Source: Candidatus Nitrospira allomarina (GTDB taxonomy: Bacteria; Nitrospirota; Nitrospiria; Nitrospirales; UBA8639). From it: 64,000 nt of DNA. The DNA lies in contig NZ_CP116967.1 of the NCBI RefSeq assembly GCF_032050975.1, positions 3,407,001-3,471,000 on the forward strand. The letters run 5' to 3'. The first letter of the stretch is position 1. Each line of letters opens with the position of its first letter. Positions 27,598 to 35,648 of this stretch are shown piece by piece. A program made the position numbers and the translations under genes. The notes under the pieces are model-generated. The model had not been told where the DNA came from, did not search any database, and worked only from the letters and a program-made list of their open reading frames with translations.

Positions 27598-27788
27598 GAC
27601 GCCTGCCGGCTGGCCCCAGGAGGGACGCTCTTATCCGTTGCGGACCTTGTCTGAGCCCGGCGAGTTGGTCCGCTCTTCAAAAAGTTTGTGGCCCTCCCCT
27701 CCAATGCGGCCAGACGGGGCGTCAATGGTTTTGGGTCCTTTTGCCGAAACAAAAGGACCTTGTCGTCCGGGGACGAAACCCCGGCATC
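27598..27788 (+). repeat. Palindromic repeat, type A, full unit
   Basis: Head arms GACGCCTGCCGGCTGGCC and GGCCAGACGGGGCGTC, apical GCGGACC...GGTCCGC, then GGTCCTTTTG CCGAAA CAAAAGGACC and CCGGGG ACGAAA CCCCGG. It starts 160 bp after the pepN stop in the same direction. Confidence 0.9.
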
Positions 27789-27896
27789 TAAAAACATTCC
27801 AATTCTTTCCGACATTATTAATCAGACTTCCAACGCCCCAGCTGCAAGTTGGTCCACCATCCGTGAATTTGCCTCGGTAGGCTTTATTTTGATCCG

Positions 27897-28158
27897 ACGC
27901 CTGTCGGCTGACTCATAGGAGGGTCGCTCTTCGCATTTAGCGGGCCTTGCCTGAGCCCCGCTTCACTTTTCCCATCTAATCCTCCCTGACCTGGTGGCAT
28001 GGCCGAGCAGTCCAACAGGTCCGGGGAAAAAGGCGGGCAGTGTTTGAGCCCTTCGGCGTTGGTCAGGATAAACTCCGCGAGTTTGCCCGCCCCCAAGCCG
28101 AAACCCCTTGACCTATCCACCCATCACTATTCTTCATTTATTCCCTTTCTACTTTGTC
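27897..28158 (+). repeat. Palindromic repeat remnant plus second-family hairpin and spacer
   Basis: A broken type-A left arm (27897-27960) is followed by a different unit: CCCTGACCTGGTGGCATGGCCGAGC, then the stem GGCGGGCA...TGCCCGCC closing an internal TGAGCCCTTCGGCGTTGG loop. This second unit recurs at 34026-34145 and partly at 31066-31110. The spacer shared with 23700-23770 follows. Confidence 0.75.
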
Positions 28159-28159
28159 T

Positions 28160-28347
28160 GACGCCTGCCGGCTGGCCCCAGAGAGGGACGCTCCTAGCAT
28201 TTAGCGGCCCTTGTCTGAGCGGAGCGAGTTGGGCCGCTCTTCCAAAATTTAGCGTCTCTCCCCTCCAATGCGGCCAGCCGGGGCGTCAATGGTTTTGGCC
28301 ACTTTTGCGGAAACAAAAGTGGCTCGTCGTCCGGGGACGAAACCCCG
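28160..28347 (+). repeat. Palindromic repeat, type A with variant second hairpin
   Basis: The type-A head has apical GCGGCCC...GGGCCGC. The second hairpin is GGCCACTTTTG CGGAAA CAAAAGTGGC instead of GGTCCTTTTG...CAAAAGGACC, both arms having changed together. Confidence 0.9.
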
Positions 28348-28383
28348 TCCCCAATGCCCCTGAAGCTTTCGTGTTTTACTTCC

Positions 28384-28678
28384 GACGCCTTCCGGGCAGC
28401 CTCAGAGGCAAACATCCGCACAAATTGGCGGGCCTTGTTTGAGCAGCGCGAGTTGGCCCGCCTTCTCACGGTCGGTGTTCGCCTCATGTAATATGGCTGA
28501 ACGGAGCGTCAATGGTTTTGGGTCCTTTTCCCGAAAGAAAAGGACCTCGTCGTCCGGGGGCGAAACCCCGGAGGACCTCAAAATGAAAAGACACACCAAC
28601 CAAAGCCTCCGCTCTCGGGTCGACCTCCGGCCCTACCAATTTCTGTACTTTATGCGAAAGGTTGGGTACATTCCAGAG
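28384..28678 (+). repeat. Palindromic repeat, type B with long tail
   Basis: The type-B head is followed by GGTCCTTTTC CCGAAA GAAAAGGACC, another two-sided change, then CCGGGGG CGAAA CCCCGG, the CCTCCGCTCTCGGG module and a tail CTGTACTTTATGCGAAAGG..GGTACATTCC. The tail is nearly the same as at 31430-31478, although that copy has a type-A head. Confidence 0.9.
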
Positions 28679-28849
28679 TATCGGACGTTTCGCCCCCATG
28701 ACACTCTCCTCCACTTTCTCATAAATAATAGGGATCTCCGGAGTCACGTTTTTCACGCCTCATCAGCCAAAATCCACCTTCAAAACCTTTTCCTTTAATG
28801 GGACACCTGAAGACTAGCCATTCATGAGAAAACCAAGTATGTTAGCATC

Positions 28850-29092
28850 GTGGAGAGTTACACATTCACTGAATATTTTGAAAAAGAAGTATTACGTAAA
28901 CGTCCATATCTCAAAAAAGACTGGTGCATTCAAGTGGTAGAAAATCCATCTAAGAGCGAACCTCAAGAAGGAGATCGTTTTCGATTTTGGGGACCAATAG
29001 CTGAACTTAATGGCCGGATGTTACGTGTCATCACACTTGCCGATAAAAAGACAATTCACAATGCCTTTCATGATCGAGGATTCAGACCATGA
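28850..29092 (+). CDS. DUF4258-like putative toxin
   Basis: The frame starts with GTG at 28850. The 80-residue basic product has a pattern Y-L-K-K-D-W-C-I-Q-V-V-E-N-P, then R-F-R-F-W-G-P-I-A-E-L-N-G-R-M-L-R-V-I and a C-terminal F-H-D-R-G-F. This resembles DUF4258-type proteins, which share the RelE/BrnT-like fold and are frequent in toxin-antitoxin pairs. It overlaps the DUF2283 gene by four bases, so the two are probably coupled. RNase activity is inference from the family; the start codon is not certain because no strong ribosome binding site is visible. Confidence 0.7.
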   Translation: MESYTFTEYFEKEVLRKRPYLKKDWCIQVVENPSKSEPQEGDRFRFWGPIAELNGRMLRVITLADKKTIHNAFHDRGFRP

Positions 29093-29307
29093 AATTGAAC
29101 TATTACCCAGACACAGATTCACTCTACATCGATCTGACCGAACACCCCAGCGTAGAAAGCCGGGAAGTATCGGAGGGAATTGTCCTGGATTATGACGCTG
29201 CAGGCAATCTGGTAGGCATTGATATTGATAATGCGAGTTCCAAGGTACATCTCAAGGAATTAACCTTAAACAAACTGCCAGCTTCCGTGCATTCCATAGC
29301 CGAATAA
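29089..29307 (+). CDS. DUF2283 protein, putative antitoxin
   Basis: The 72-residue product M-K-L-N-Y-Y-P-D-T-D-S-L-Y-I-D-L with D-Y-D-A-A-G-N-L-V-G-I-D-I-D-N-A-S is a clear DUF2283 member. These small beta-sheet proteins are often found next to DUF4258-type toxins, as here, with an ATGA overlap. Its role as antitoxin is inferred from that pairing. A type-B palindromic repeat begins 130 bp after the stop. Confidence 0.85.
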   Translation: MKLNYYPDTDSLYIDLTEHPSVESREVSEGIVLDYDAAGNLVGIDIDNASSKVHLKELTLNKLPASVHSIAE

Positions 29308-29437
29308 CAGCCCGTTGGGCTTCCTCAAATCTGGCAGGAATCTACTTTCCCGTACTTCTCCCTTCAAGCCATATTTCTATCATAGCGCTCCCCCCTTCTT
29401 TCATGTGCATCTCTGAAAAATTCTCCTCCTATGTTTC

Positions 29438-29712
29438 GACGTCTTCCGGGCAGCCTCAGAGGCAAACATCCGCACAAATTGGCGGGCCTTGTGTGAGCCT
29501 CGCGAGTTGGCCCGCCTTCTTACACTCGGTGTTGGCCTCTTGTAATATGGCTGAACGGGGCGTCGTTTTGCATAGTGCGTCTCGAAGAGCGCGACCCTTG
29601 TTTGGTCACTTTTCCCGAAAGAAAAGGACCTCGTCGTCCGGGGACGAAACCCCGGAGGACCTCAAAAAGTAAAAGCCATCCCAAGCAAGCACTCCGTTCC
29701 CGGACTAACCCC
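29438..29712 (+). repeat. Palindromic repeat, type B with insert
   Basis: The type-B head is complete, but between the closing GGCGTC and the second hairpin there is a roughly 40-bp insert containing GTGCGTCTCGAAGAGCGCGAC. A similar insert is found in the two inverted copies at 51835 and 52191. Third hairpin CCGGGG ACGAAA CCCCGG and the AGCACTCCGTTCCCGG module follow. Confidence 0.85.
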
Positions 29713-29893
29713 CTAAACAAAAGGTCTGTGTATCATCAGAGCGTGAGATCAACGGATCAATCCGGATAAGCACATGTGATCCAGGGAAACCGACCGTATG
29801 GAATCGCCTATTCAGGTGGACAATAAAAAAAGGCAGGATCGTTACCCTATGAACTCGTGCCTTCTTCCACTGTAAAAACAGCAGACAACGGCG

Positions 29894-30772
29894 TCAGAAT
29901 TCAAACCACGACTCCACGATTTTCCTCCAGGCCAGAAATTGCCGACCCACTCCCTGCATCAATGTGGTGTCCTTGTTTTCCAGCGCCGTATCCAGGCGGA
30001 TCATTTCTCGTTGGAGTGTGTGTACCCCTTGAGCGTGAGGTGCGGCCCGCGGATCTTTTTCCCACTGGGCTAGTCCATGTTTGATATTGCCGACAGTCAG
30101 ACGGGCGCTGGAATACAGTCCGTTTTGAATAAAATTTTTGGCCAAGGCTAGGTTGTCATAGATAATCAGGCGCGGGTCAGTGTTAACGCTTTCGTCCACA
30201 ATGGCCCCTCGAAAGATTTCTCCTAAGGCGTGTTGAGTCTTCTCATAGTTTTGATTGGTAAGTTCCTGTTTCGCGGTCTTGAGGGCCGCCGCCAGCTTTC
30301 GGAGGTCAACGGAAAAATCAAGTTTCACGATGCCGGCATAGGTCTGTTTAATGTCAAATGACTGCAGGTGGCGGTACACGGTGTCATACTCGCTGAGAAG
30401 AAAGAGATCATCCAACACGGGCACGTAATAGTTTTTGTTCCCTTTTCGTGAAGTAAAGGTCACCTTTCCATACTTGAGTGTGGAGTCGACCTTCATCGAA
30501 GGCAGGTCACGTGTGAGCTGAACAACCAGCGCTTCGGCCTGTTCGATATGGTGGAGGGCGTCGTCCGGCAGATCGATATCCAGGGCTAAAAACGCAATAT
30601 TAATATGGCCCATCATGTTATGGACTTCCAAACCCGTAGCAGACCTGTTCGGTGCCAAGGGTGACCCCGCCGCCGGTTCCACAGGATGTTGGGAGCCTGG
30701 TGTATCTCCATAGGCGGGTGGCCCACAGATGAGAAAGCCCAACGCAACCATAAGAAATGATTTCTTTATCAT
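29894..30772 (-). CDS. YfdX-like periplasmic protein
   Basis: A signal peptide (K-K-S-F-L-M-V-A-L-G-F-L-I-C-G, cleavage near A-Y-G/D) begins the 292-residue product. The rest is helical with repeated Ala-rich segments such as N-I-A-F-L-A-L-D-I-D-L-P-D-D-A-L-H-H-I-E-Q-A-E and a central Y-Y-V-P-V-L-D-D-L-F-L-L-S-E-Y, which fits the YfdX family (periplasmic, in enterobacteria linked to acid and antibiotic stress). Assignment rests on pattern memory. It is the only minus-strand non-toxin gene in this accessory stretch. A weak hairpin followed by a T-run on the minus strand near 29825-29865 may terminate it. Confidence 0.7.
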   Translation of the reverse strand: MIKKSFLMVALGFLICGPPAYGDTPGSQHPVEPAAGSPLAPNRSATGLEVHNMMGHINIAFLALDIDLPDDALHHIEQAEALVVQLTRDLPSMKVDSTLKYGKVTFTSRKGNKNYYVPVLDDLFLLSEYDTVYRHLQSFDIKQTYAGIVKLDFSVDLRKLAAALKTAKQELTNQNYEKTQHALGEIFRGAIVDESVNTDPRLIIYDNLALAKNFIQNGLYSSARLTVGNIKHGLAQWEKDPRAAPHAQGVHTLQREMIRLDTALENKDTTLMQGVGRQFLAWRKIVESWFEF

Positions 30773-31187
30773 AAAAAAACGTTCGTTGAGGATAAAGATT
30801 ACGCCTGCCGCTACTACCGTAAAGCCTTCACAAGCGATTCTCCAGGCAGCCGATAACGCCTAGCAGGGCGAAGGGCACGCCTTCCATATTCCAATCGTAA
30901 GCCGTATCGTGAAGAAAACAATGACTACTGGTGCAATAGAATGGGCGATAAAGTTTGGAAGCGGTGTGTCCGAACCTAACAAGGGGAACCGCGATCCCTC
31001 AAACCAACCCTACTGGACAAGCCAACCTCCCACTACTAGCAAGAACCCTTGCCCTTCCCCAAACTAATCCCCTGACCAGGTAGCATGACCGAGCCGTGCA
31101 CCCGGTCCCAACATTCGCTCCCCCATCATTACTCTAGTTCTCTCTCTTTCTTGAAAACTTCTGAATGCTGGATCTCCTGAATGATCC
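30773..31187. other. Non-coding stretch upstream of the YfdX-like gene
   Basis: I see no gene here. At 31066-31110 lies a partial copy of the second repeat family (CCCTGACCAGGTAGCATGACCGAGC). The leftward promoter of the YfdX-like gene must be in this region but no good consensus was found. Confidence 0.45.
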
Positions 31188-31478
31188 GACGCCTGCCGGC
31201 TGGCCCCAGGGAGGGACGCTCTTAGAATTTAGCGGACCGTGTTTGAGCGGAGCGAGTTGGGCCGCTCCTCTCAGGTTAGCGTCCCTCCCCTCCAATAAGG
31301 CCAGACGGGGCGTCAATGGTTTTGGGTCCTTTTGCCGAAACAAAAGGACCTCGCCGTCCGGGGACGAAACCCCGAAAACTCTGAGAGACGCACCATGCAA
31401 GCGCCCCGCCACCGGGACGCCCCCCGTCCCTATCAAATTCTGTACTTTATGCAAACGGTTGGGTACATTCCTCATACA
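31188..31478 (+). repeat. Palindromic repeat, type A with long tail
   Basis: Full type-A unit: the inner arms GGGAGGGACGCTC and AGCGTCCCTCCC pair around an apical stem that here is imperfect (GCGGACC against GGGCCGC). Second and third hairpins are canonical. The tail with CTGTACTTTATGC and GGTTGGGTACATTCC ends about 70 bp before the DUF433 gene. Confidence 0.9.
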
Positions 31479-31547
31479 ACGAACTCTTTGTGGCGCAAAA
31501 GAAAGGACCCATCCCTCTCAACGGCAAAACAACTGGAGGAACACGTG

Positions 31548-31787
31548 ATGAACTACCACCAGCACCTGATTCGTGATCCCCAAATCTGTGGGGGAGAATT
31601 AGTGATCAAAGGCACACGAGTGACCGTGCGCACCATTCTCGTAAGTTTGGCCGAAGGCGCCACCATCGACGAAATCCTCAAGGACTTTCCGACGGTGACA
31701 GAACCCGCTGTGCGTGCTGTCATCGCCTTTGCGGCCACATCAGCAGAAGAGGACCTCCTGTTACCCAGCGTACCGAGTATTTCGTAA
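31548..31787 (+). CDS. DUF433 antitoxin-like protein
   Basis: The ATG at 31548 has GGAGG eight bases upstream. The 79-residue product I-R-D-P-Q-I-C-G-G-E-L-V-I-K-G-T-R-V-T-V-R-T-I-L, with L-A-E-G-A-T-I-D-E-I-L-K-D-F-P, is a typical DUF433 protein. DUF433 proteins have a winged helix or HTH-like fold and act as antitoxins to PIN-like DUF5615 proteins. The expected partner follows directly but is broken. Confidence 0.85.
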   Translation: MNYHQHLIRDPQICGGELVIKGTRVTVRTILVSLAEGATIDEILKDFPTVTEPAVRAVIAFAATSAEEDLLLPSVPSIS

Positions 31788-31969
31788 AGATCAAACTCGA
31801 TGAAAACCTTCCAGTTCGGCTTGCTCGTGCTCTGGAGAAACTGGGACATGATACCGATACCATTCCCGAAGAAGGCTTGACTGGCCGGAGTGATCTTCAC
31901 ATTGAGTCACCCACCCCCCCACCCTCGCTACACAGCACAACCTCGGAAGAAGGAAAGAATGGGCAATAA
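31784..31969 (+). pseudogene. Truncated DUF5615 PIN-like toxin
   Basis: Immediately after the antitoxin the frame reads V-K-I-K-L-D-E-N-L-P-V-R-L-A-R-A-L-E-K-L-G-H-D, then D-T-I-P-E-E-G-L-T-G-R-S-D, the N-terminal third of a DUF5615 PIN-like toxin. The start codon position has GTA where GTG would be expected. After G-R-S-D the sequence diverges into a Pro/Ser-rich low-complexity tail (run of C at 31911-31922) and stops. The acidic residues of the C-terminal half of the PIN active site are absent, so the toxin should be dead. Confidence 0.7.
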
Positions 31970-32048
31970 ACAGGCAAATAAAAGGCCCAGAAAAATCCCT
32001 GATCATTCCGTGGCGATGCGTAGAAAAGTCTTTCAGGGAATGAAATGA
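31959..32048 (+). CDS. Possible 29-residue basic leader peptide
   Basis: An ATG at 31959 has AAGGAAAGA directly upstream and opens 29 codons rich in Lys and Arg. Its TGA (32046-32048) overlaps the ATG of the next gene at 32045. Ribosome binding site plus ATGA overlap suggest translational coupling, but the length is short and I recognise no family. It may be the remaining end of an older gene. Confidence 0.35.
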   Translation: MGNKQANKRPRKIPDHSVAMRRKVFQGMK

Positions 32049-32362
32049 AGGACTGGCTTTTCCAGGTGGAATCTCCGCTGGGTTTCACGATCCGGTGTAC
32101 ACAAGACTACTGGACATTTATCGTTTCAGAGAAGCACCCTGTTTTACGTGGAAGGGAAAATGAAATTCAGCAAATACTCAAGGAACCCACTGAAATTCGT
32201 CGAAGTAAAAAAGACCCAAACGTCATATTATTCTATGGTGTGTCTCAGGCGCGATGGCTTTGCGCGGTTGTCAGAAAGGAAAACGGGACAGGATTCTTGA
32301 TTACAGCCTATCCAACCGACATAATAAAGACAGGAGAACCAATATGGACAAAATCAAAGTAA
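32045..32362 (+). CDS. Putative toxin of a DUF2283-associated pair
   Basis: The 105-residue basic product begins W-L-F-Q-V-E-S-P-L-G-F-T-I-R-C-T-Q-D-Y-W, has R-G-R-E-N-E-I-Q-Q-I-L-K-E-P-T-E-I-R-R-S-K and ends L-I-T-A-Y-P-T-D. This is a recurrent family found next to DUF2283 genes; like DUF4258 it seems to be a RelE-like small RNase fold, though this is inference. It has CAGGGA upstream of the ATG and overlaps the following gene by 19 bp. Unrelated in detail to the pair at 28850, but of the same organisation. Confidence 0.7.
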   Translation: MKDWLFQVESPLGFTIRCTQDYWTFIVSEKHPVLRGRENEIQQILKEPTEIRRSKKDPNVILFYGVSQARWLCAVVRKENGTGFLITAYPTDIIKTGEPIWTKSK

Positions 32363-32562
32363 TTCATGACACAGTGGGCCATACCTTAACAGTATGGTTA
32401 GATGATCCTGCCCTAGAGCATGTCTGCGAAGAAACGAATGAAGAAGTCATTCTCATAAAGGATAAAGCCGGTCATGTGATCGGGTTTGAAAAGCTTCATT
32501 ACACACCTTCAAACTCACAAAAAAGACTTGCCGTTGAAACTGTAGTTCAGACCGGCCCTTAA
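32344..32562 (+). CDS. DUF2283 protein, putative antitoxin
   Basis: The ATG at 32344 has GGAG seven bases upstream. The 72-residue product has D-T-V-G-H-T-L-T-V-W-L-D-D-P, C-E-E-T-N-E-E-V-I-L-I-K-D-K-A-G-H-V-I-G-F-E-K, a strong DUF2283 pattern of the longer subtype. The start lies within the end of the upstream gene, as expected for a coupled antitoxin. A type-A palindromic repeat begins about 195 bp after its stop. Confidence 0.82.
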   Translation: MDKIKVIHDTVGHTLTVWLDDPALEHVCEETNEEVILIKDKAGHVIGFEKLHYTPSNSQKRLAVETVVQTGP

Positions 32563-32757
32563 ACAACCGGGAGCATAGGACATTAATACGCCATGCCGCC
32601 TGCTCATAGTTAAAAGGGTTTTCCGGAAACCTCCATTTACCCTCTCACCTTACCGCGCAGCCCTATCATCTGCGCCATCCATCTTTTCAACTCCGTCATT
32701 CCTCCGGTCATCCCCTTTTCATGGAAGTCCCCGAAAGGTTCGTCTCCTAGTGTTCCG

Positions 32758-32945
32758 ACGCCTGCCGGCTGGCCCCAGGGAGGGACGCTCTTCGCATCTA
32801 GCGGCCCTTGTTTGAGCCTGGCGAGTTGGGCCGCTCTTTTCAGGATTGGCGTCCCTCCTTTCTAATCATGCCAGACGGGGCGTCAATGGTTTTGGGTCCT
32901 TTTGCCGAAACAAAAGGACCTCGTCAACCGGGGGCGAAACCCCGG
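32758..32945 (+). repeat. Palindromic repeat, type A, full unit
   Basis: Head with apical GCGGCCC...GGGCCGC. The third hairpin (CCGGGGG CGAAA CCCCGG) is preceded by TCGTCAA instead of TCGTCGT. Confidence 0.9.
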
Positions 32946-33263
32946 ATTGGCCTGAAAAAGGGAGAGCCGGGACCACACATACCTGCGACCATTACCAGCG
33001 TGGAAAATATCCGAATTCCCTATCTTCCCCTTTAATAGTATGTCGCAGGGTCTCTACTCAGATTTCCAGGTTAATGCTCATAGAACATTAGGAAACCTTC
33101 AAGTACAATATGGACATGACACCTAAAAAGATTGGGGGCAATCAGCATCTTGAGCCAACTTGCCTTGTGAAGGTTCCCAAAAATTGAATGAATCTTGTTG
33201 AAACCCAAATGCCACATTGCCCTCAATCTGTTAAAAGGGGTCATAAAAACAAAGGAGTGACGT

Positions 33264-33497
33264 ATGGAACCCAGTCCACAGAAAATCATTGAAGACGCCA
33301 TGCAATTAGAACCCGAGAGTCGGGCCTTTGTTGCCGAATCTCTCTTACAAAGTTTGGATTTTGAGGAAGACTTTTCATTATCTGAGGAATGGAAGCACGA
33401 AATCCGAAGACGATGCGAAGAGATAGATAGTGGGCAAGCAGCCTTAATCGAGGGAAAGAAGGTGCTTTCTCAACTCCGTAAAAAATACCCTTCATGA
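33264..33497 (+). CDS. Addiction-module antitoxin (Unstab_antitox family)
   Basis: The ATG at 33264 is preceded by AAAGGAG. The acidic 77-residue product has I-I-E-D-A-M-Q-L-E-P-E-S-R-A-F-V-A-E-S-L-L-Q-S-L and ends W-K-H-E-I-R-R-R-C-E-E-I-D-S-G-Q, the standard pattern of the short putative addiction module component family paired with ParE/RelE toxins. It overlaps the remnant of its toxin by four bases. Confidence 0.85.
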   Translation: MEPSPQKIIEDAMQLEPESRAFVAESLLQSLDFEEDFSLSEEWKHEIRRRCEEIDSGQAALIEGKKVLSQLRKKYPS

Positions 33498-33793
33498 CAA
33501 TTCGCTGGCAGCCAGATACAGTAGAAGAAGTAGGTGCTATTGCGGCTTTTTATCAAGAGAAACAACCGGGACTTGAACAGCGATTTCTAGCTGTTTAAGA
33601 AGATGCCCTTCGGCGAATAGAACGACGTCCCCACATGTATCAAGCGATCGAACAAGGCATTCGACGATAAAGGCTACCGCGTTTCGCCTATGGCGTTATT
33701 TTTCGTGTACGATCTGAGCACGTCGAAATCATAGCGGTCATGCATTTACACCGACAGCCTGGTTACTGGCAAACGCGAGGCTCGGTGAAATAG
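33494..33793 (+). pseudogene. RelE/ParE-family toxin with two in-frame stop codons
   Basis: From the ATG at 33494 one uninterrupted frame encodes a whole ParE-like toxin (W-Q-P-D-T-V-E-E-V, F-Y-Q-E-K-Q-P-G-L, R-R-I-E-R-R-P, R-L-P-R-F-A-Y-G-V-I-F-R-V, H-L-H-R-Q-P-G-Y-W) ending at TAG 33791-33793. It contains TAA codons at 33596-33598 (codon 35) and 33668-33670 (codon 59). No frameshift is needed to read the rest, so the loss of function looks recent and by point mutation. Confidence 0.8.
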
Positions 33794-33897
33794 TCCACAG
33801 CTCTCGCACCACCAGTATCCGCCTTTTCTCATCTCCGCACTTCCTTCCGTCCTCTCACTTTGTTGCAAATTTATGAATAGTTCGTCTCCCATGCCCC

Positions 33898-33982
33898 GAC
33901 GCCTGCCGTTTGCCGCAAAGGAGGGACGCTCTTCTCAGTTAGCGGACCGTGTTTGAGCGCAGCGAGTTGGTCCGCCCTCCCC
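33898..33982 (+). repeat. Palindromic repeat, type-A left half only
   Basis: GACGCCTGCCGTTTGCCGCA and GGAGGGACGCTC are followed by the apical GCGGACC...GGTCCGC. No closing arm or later hairpins. The left arm is diverged (GTTTGCCGCA for GGCTGGCCCC). Confidence 0.75.
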
Positions 33983-34025
33983 TTCGTCATCCTTGACATT
34001 CGATCGGAAATCCATCTTCCTTTTT

Positions 34026-34292
34026 TTTCTGATCCTCCCTGACCTAGTGGCATGGCCGAGCCGTGCAACCGGTCCCGGGAAAAAGGCGGGCAGTGTTTGA
34101 GCCCTTCGGCGTTGGCTCAGGATAAACTCCGCGAGTTTGCCCGCCGCCGGAGCCGGTGAACCGCGGAGGACACCCGAAGGGCCATGCCACGGTCAAGATG
34201 GTTTTGGGTCCTTTTGCCGAAACAAAAAGCCTGTCCTGAGCCCGGTCGAAGGAGACCTCGTCGTACGGGGACGAAACCCCGGCATCTAGAAA
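34026..34292 (+). repeat. Second-family hairpin joined to diverged palindromic repeat hairpins
   Basis: CCCTGACCTAGTGGCATGGCCGAGC and the GGCGGGCA...TGCCCGCC stem match 27984-28095. After a stretch that is not conserved, GGTCCTTTTG CCGAAA CAAAA follows, whose right arm is broken by a 30-bp insert (CCTGTCCTGAGCCCGGTCGA), then ACGGGG ACGAAA CCCCGG. Confidence 0.7.
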
Positions 34293-34424
34293 ACTTTCCC
34301 ATCTCCACCTTGAGCCGGCAACCATCCCCAACTTATCCCTCAGTTGAGCTTTGCTATTTTTGGGAACTGGTCTTAAGAATGGGGAAAGAGCCCAATAATG
34401 GGCAAATGGCCTGAACTGGCGCCA

Positions 34425-34754
34425 TCATATAGAAAGGAGCCGCTTGAGCAGGATGTCTTCGATATTCTGGCGTGAGTCAAGGACAGAAAGAACAAAAACC
34501 TTGTGCCCTGAAATTCGATAGATGATTCTCCATGGAGACACGATCAGTTCACGATATTGCAACACCCCTTGGGCATGGAGTTCTGGGATAATTCGGCCTC
34601 GCATTGGCGCCTGATAGAGTCTTGAAGCAGATTTGGTAAGTTTTCGGAGAATCTGCAAGGCCCGGGGAACGCTGTCTTCTGCGAGGTAAGAAACAATCGC
34701 CTGCAAGTCATTTTCCGCAATTTCCGCCCAAATGACCTCATAAACCTGTTTCAT
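34425..34754 (-). CDS. ParE/RelE-type toxin
   Basis: The 109-residue product has Y-E-V-I-W-A-E-I-A-E-N-D-L-Q-A-I-V-S-Y-L, R-L-Y-Q-A-P-M-R-G-R-I-I-P-E-L and Y-R-E-L-I-V-S-P-W-R-I-I-Y-R-I-S, followed by V-L-S-V-L-D-S-R-Q, the standard ParE-like toxin layout. ParE toxins poison gyrase, RelE members cleave mRNA; which applies is not evident. The ATG overlaps the antitoxin stop by four bases. No disruption is visible, so it is expected to be active. Confidence 0.9.
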   Translation of the reverse strand: MKQVYEVIWAEIAENDLQAIVSYLAEDSVPRALQILRKLTKSASRLYQAPMRGRIIPELHAQGVLQYRELIVSPWRIIYRISGHKVFVLSVLDSRQNIEDILLKRLLSI

Positions 34755-35026
34755 CGTCCCTGCAATCGAGACGCTAATTTCTTGAATACCTCAGCTTGTG
34801 TTCGAGTCTTGCCCCGTTTAATATCTTCTTCTCCTTGTGAAATCAGCTTTAACAGGCCAAGGGCATTTCTCATATCCTCATAGCTTTGGGGATCCTGTAG
34901 GACGGCCTTGGGTTCACCATTTTGTGTAATCACGACGGGGCGATGGGTATGGTTTACTTGATCTAATAACGCGGCCGCATTCGCTTTGAGATAAGTAATC
35001 GGTTTGATGTCTGACGTAATTTTCAT
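34751..35026 (-). CDS. Phd/YefM-type antitoxin
   Basis: The 91-residue protein reads K-P-I-T-Y-L-K-A-N-A-A-A-L-L-D-Q-V and P-V-V-I-T-Q-N-G-E-P-K-A-V-L-Q, the Phd/YefM DNA-binding and dimer core. The helical C-terminus would neutralise the toxin encoded directly after it. An AGGAGG-like GAGGCC precedes the ATG. Phd/YefM proteins usually repress their own operon; the operator was not identified. Confidence 0.9.
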   Translation of the reverse strand: MKITSDIKPITYLKANAAALLDQVNHTHRPVVITQNGEPKAVLQDPQSYEDMRNALGLLKLISQGEEDIKRGKTRTQAEVFKKLASRLQGR

Positions 35027-35246
35027 ACAAGGCCTCCTCGGTCCTTAAAGCGTACCATATTCAGTCTGGCACTTACAGGGAAAAACTCTCCCAATACCAC
35101 ATGAGTGCACACCGGGTGACTGTTCAATAAAGTGGGGGCACCCATTTTCTTAAACTTGACCCGGTGAATTCCTCCTGACCTCGGGCTTTCACCTTGTTTC
35201 TTCCCAAATCACCACCTGCAGGTCGACCACCAGGGCTGCCGCTTAT

Positions 35247-35320
35247 TTGTTAGGTGGACCGTGTTTGAGCCCTTCGGCGTTGGCTCAGGATAAACTCCGC
35301 GAGTTTGACTCCCACCCTCA
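35247..35320 (+). repeat. Repeat remnant with TGAGCCCTTCGGCG loop
   Basis: Loop segment TTTGAGCCCTTCGGCGTTGG with TCAGGATAAACTCCGCGAG, as in the second family, but the stem arms are degraded (GGTGGACC against GACTCCC). Confidence 0.6.
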
Positions 35321-35356
35321 TGGGAATCCCACAAAGATTTCTCTCCTACTTTGTCC

Positions 35357-35543
35357 GACGCCTTCCGGGCAGCCTCAGAGGCAAACATCCGCACAAATGG
35401 GCGGGCCTTGTTTGAGCATCGCGAGTTGGCCCGCCTTCCTACACTCGGTGTTTGCCTCTTGTAATATGGCTGAACGGGGCGTCAATGGGTTTGGCCACTT
35501 TGACCCAAACCAAAGTGGCTCGTCGTCCGGGGGCGAAACCCCG
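35357..35543 (+). repeat. Palindromic repeat, type B, full unit
   Basis: Type-B head with apical GGCGGGCC...GGCCCGCC, second hairpin GGCCACTTTG ACCCAAAC CAAAGTGGC, third hairpin CCGGGGG CGAAA CCCCG. It is preceded by the CTCCTACTTTGTC spacer end. Confidence 0.9.
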
Positions 35544-35648
35544 AATTCCTTACCCTCGACTTCGAGCCGACCCAACGCCAGCCCGTTTTCGCTTGACTGG
35601 TCTTGATCGAAGAAGGGGGAAACGGTATCGTGTCAGGAGGTCCCTCAC

